From Fasciola hepatica (Eukaryota; Platyhelminthes; Trematoda; Plagiorchiida; Fasciolidae): a DNA stretch of 64,000 nucleotides. Where the stretch lies: assembly GCA_948099385.1 (NCBI GenBank), contig CANUEZ040000062.1:1178001-1242000 (forward strand), given 5' to 3'. Position numbers and translations under genes: made by a program. Shown here piece by piece: positions 62,490-64,000 of the stretch. The first letter of the stretch is position 1, and each line of letters begins with the position of its first letter. The notes under the pieces were generated by a model. That model saw only the letters and a list, made by a program, of their open reading frames with translations, was not told the DNA's origin and made no database searches.

Positions 62490-63834
62490 GTAGTGGTGTC
62501 AACTGGACCTCGAAGTTGCAGATGATGTTTACAAACCTCTCAAAAAGCGAAGCATAAAGCTTTGTCAGGAGAAACAATTACCTACCCAAGTGACTTCTTT
62601 TCGTTGAATTCGGCAAATGTTTGAGTTATAAAAGTGAAGTTTTCCCTACCATCCTGGGAGCCTCCAGGTAAAACACACCAGCAGACCTAAGTACATTTTA
62701 TCCCGATCCGAATTAATAACGTTGGTTTGTGTGATATATCAGCATCCAAAGGGATAATTTTTCGGGGGAGATTTCTACGCCGAATGACTTTTTCGGAGCC
62801 TTCCGCCGATCACCATATGCCTAACACTCATATGAGAAACAAACCCATCGTCGAAATGACACCTCGTGATTTGAATCCCTTGGTGGGATCAGTACGTGCC
62901 CTCCCTTGTTGGGCAGGCAAACAAGCCCTCAAATCACGCGGTACTAGCCGCATTGAAAATCCCTGGTACCTTACGTCCAACGGGGAGAGGACAGTGCCTG
63001 GGAATATTCACGAGATGGGTTAAGGACTTGGTTTTATGGCTCAGTTTGTGTGTGTCATACACAAAACATCGTCCTGCTCACCCGCTTCTCCAGGTCTTCT
63101 GCCTCTGAAATGTGGTTTTACGGTAGTTTTTCTGTCATCAATCTGATAATTGCTGCTTTTATTTGCATTGATACACTGAGCAAGATATGTCGCAAGGGAC
63201 TATACTATTAAGGCTTTTCAATTGTACTTAGGTCCCGTTTCACGGAGAAGCCAGGGAAAACCAGTTTCAATGGATGTTATCATCTTTATCGCTATAATAA
63301 TATCAGTCAATAACCAGGCGCGTTCAAATGACCTTGATGCCAGCGCTCACGTTGCTGCAAACTAGAATTACCCATTTCTCGGATTGCCAAACAGTCATGA
63401 TAAACATACCTTTTTAAACCACCTGTCACATGAAATTCCCAGAACATGAAAACATTTCTGCTGAATTTCTCATGTAGGCACAATTATGAGCAGTGCACTG
63501 GGCGAACACACGGCTTCAATCAAAATATTTAGGTAGTAACCCAATGTGAATATAACTTGGAATAATTATTGTGATCCCGTTGATCATTTTAACTATATTT
63601 CTATACGTTGCCACATTTTGGCTAACTTTACCCACAGTCTTTTGCTCTGGCAACCAAAGTCACATAGATTCAGCTGTCCATAGCGCAGCAAAGAATCAGG
63701 TTGAGTAAAAAGAAATTTTGGATAAATTAGAATCATTACTCCATGGCCTGATATATCTCAATGAAGTCACGAAGTTCAAAATTTATACCGAGTACACTTT
63801 CGTGTTTCATAGTGGACACCACTGCATGTGGAAA
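62490..63834. other. No supported gene
   Basis: Apart from the possible CUB-like continuation near 62683, an open frame at 62727-63023 has no recognised motif. The remainder is AT-rich and featureless. Confidence 0.35.
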
Positions 63835-63955
63835 ATCCACTTGCATTTTCTACATCCATAAGCCTAAGGCAGCGAGCCTGGATCGAACCGGCTGCATTGC
63901 ACTTGCAAGACAGATGCTCTGACAGCTAAGACATGGCGGTATCACGTGTCGGTTG
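63835..63955 (-). repeat. tRNA-derived SINE, copy 3
   Basis: The minus strand reads cttagctgtcagagcatctg, an anticodon-like cttgcaagtgca region, then gccggttcgatccaggctcg (intact B box GGTTCGATCC), followed by the gaatgcaagtggatttt-like tail shared with copies 1 and 2. Its B box is the best preserved of the three. Confidence 0.7.
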
Positions 63956-64000
63956 TGAGTAAGGAACTTAAATATCTAATGATACCCGTAATACATTCTG

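Overview
This is eukaryotic genomic DNA, most likely from a parasitic flatworm (a trematode is my best guess). Genes are split by introns with GT-AG borders, and coding density is very low. There is a secreted Cu/Zn superoxide dismutase, and the mobile-element relics (a CsRn1-like Ty3/gypsy retrotransposon, Penelope-like elements with GIY-YIG endonuclease, an RTE/CR1-type LINE tail, tRNA-derived SINEs) have the mix typical of trematode genomes. The species assignment is inference.

Layout. 1-17.6 kb: the one well supported gene is the minus-strand SOD gene (three exons, 3899-10913, 177 codons, all splice phases fitting, TATA and CCAAT boxes upstream). Its introns hold a fold-back repeat and a dead Penelope element. 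Around it lie a second Penelope relic, a CTAT microsatellite of about 0.6 kb, two tRNA-like SINE copies, and an interspersed repeat present in opposite orientation at 1-475 and 16.25-16.77 kb. 17.6-41.0 kb: a large inverted duplication. Arms 17646-25438 and 30253-40960 carry the same series of transposon relics as near-identical mirror images. The right arm has 2.9 kb that the left lacks, and the 4.8 kb loop holds a decayed Ty3/gypsy element. 41.0-63 kb: mostly non-coding, with short plus-strand candidate exons that have good splice signals and matching phases.

Most interesting signal: a scattered, plus-strand family of short exons that look like pieces of secreted CUB-like domains (1.7-2.6, 12.9-13.25, 41.0-42.1, 46.4-46.8, 51.6-53.4, 54.4-55.3 and 57.5-62.5 kb). 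Three of them (41678-41831, 46602-46755, 55139-55292) are exactly 154 nt with the same entry and exit phase and share a C-x-[FL]-x-[IL] core. Two others (1860-1976, 54819-54935) are both 117 nt with identical phases and end in a CUB-like last strand plus Gly. One set runs to a stop codon with AATAAA 69 nt downstream; another starts with a signal peptide. This suggests a diverged, tandemly duplicated family of secreted proteins, partly pseudogenised, into which the SOD gene, the inverted duplication and many transposons are interleaved. It is inferred from reading the sequence only and needs transcript and profile evidence.
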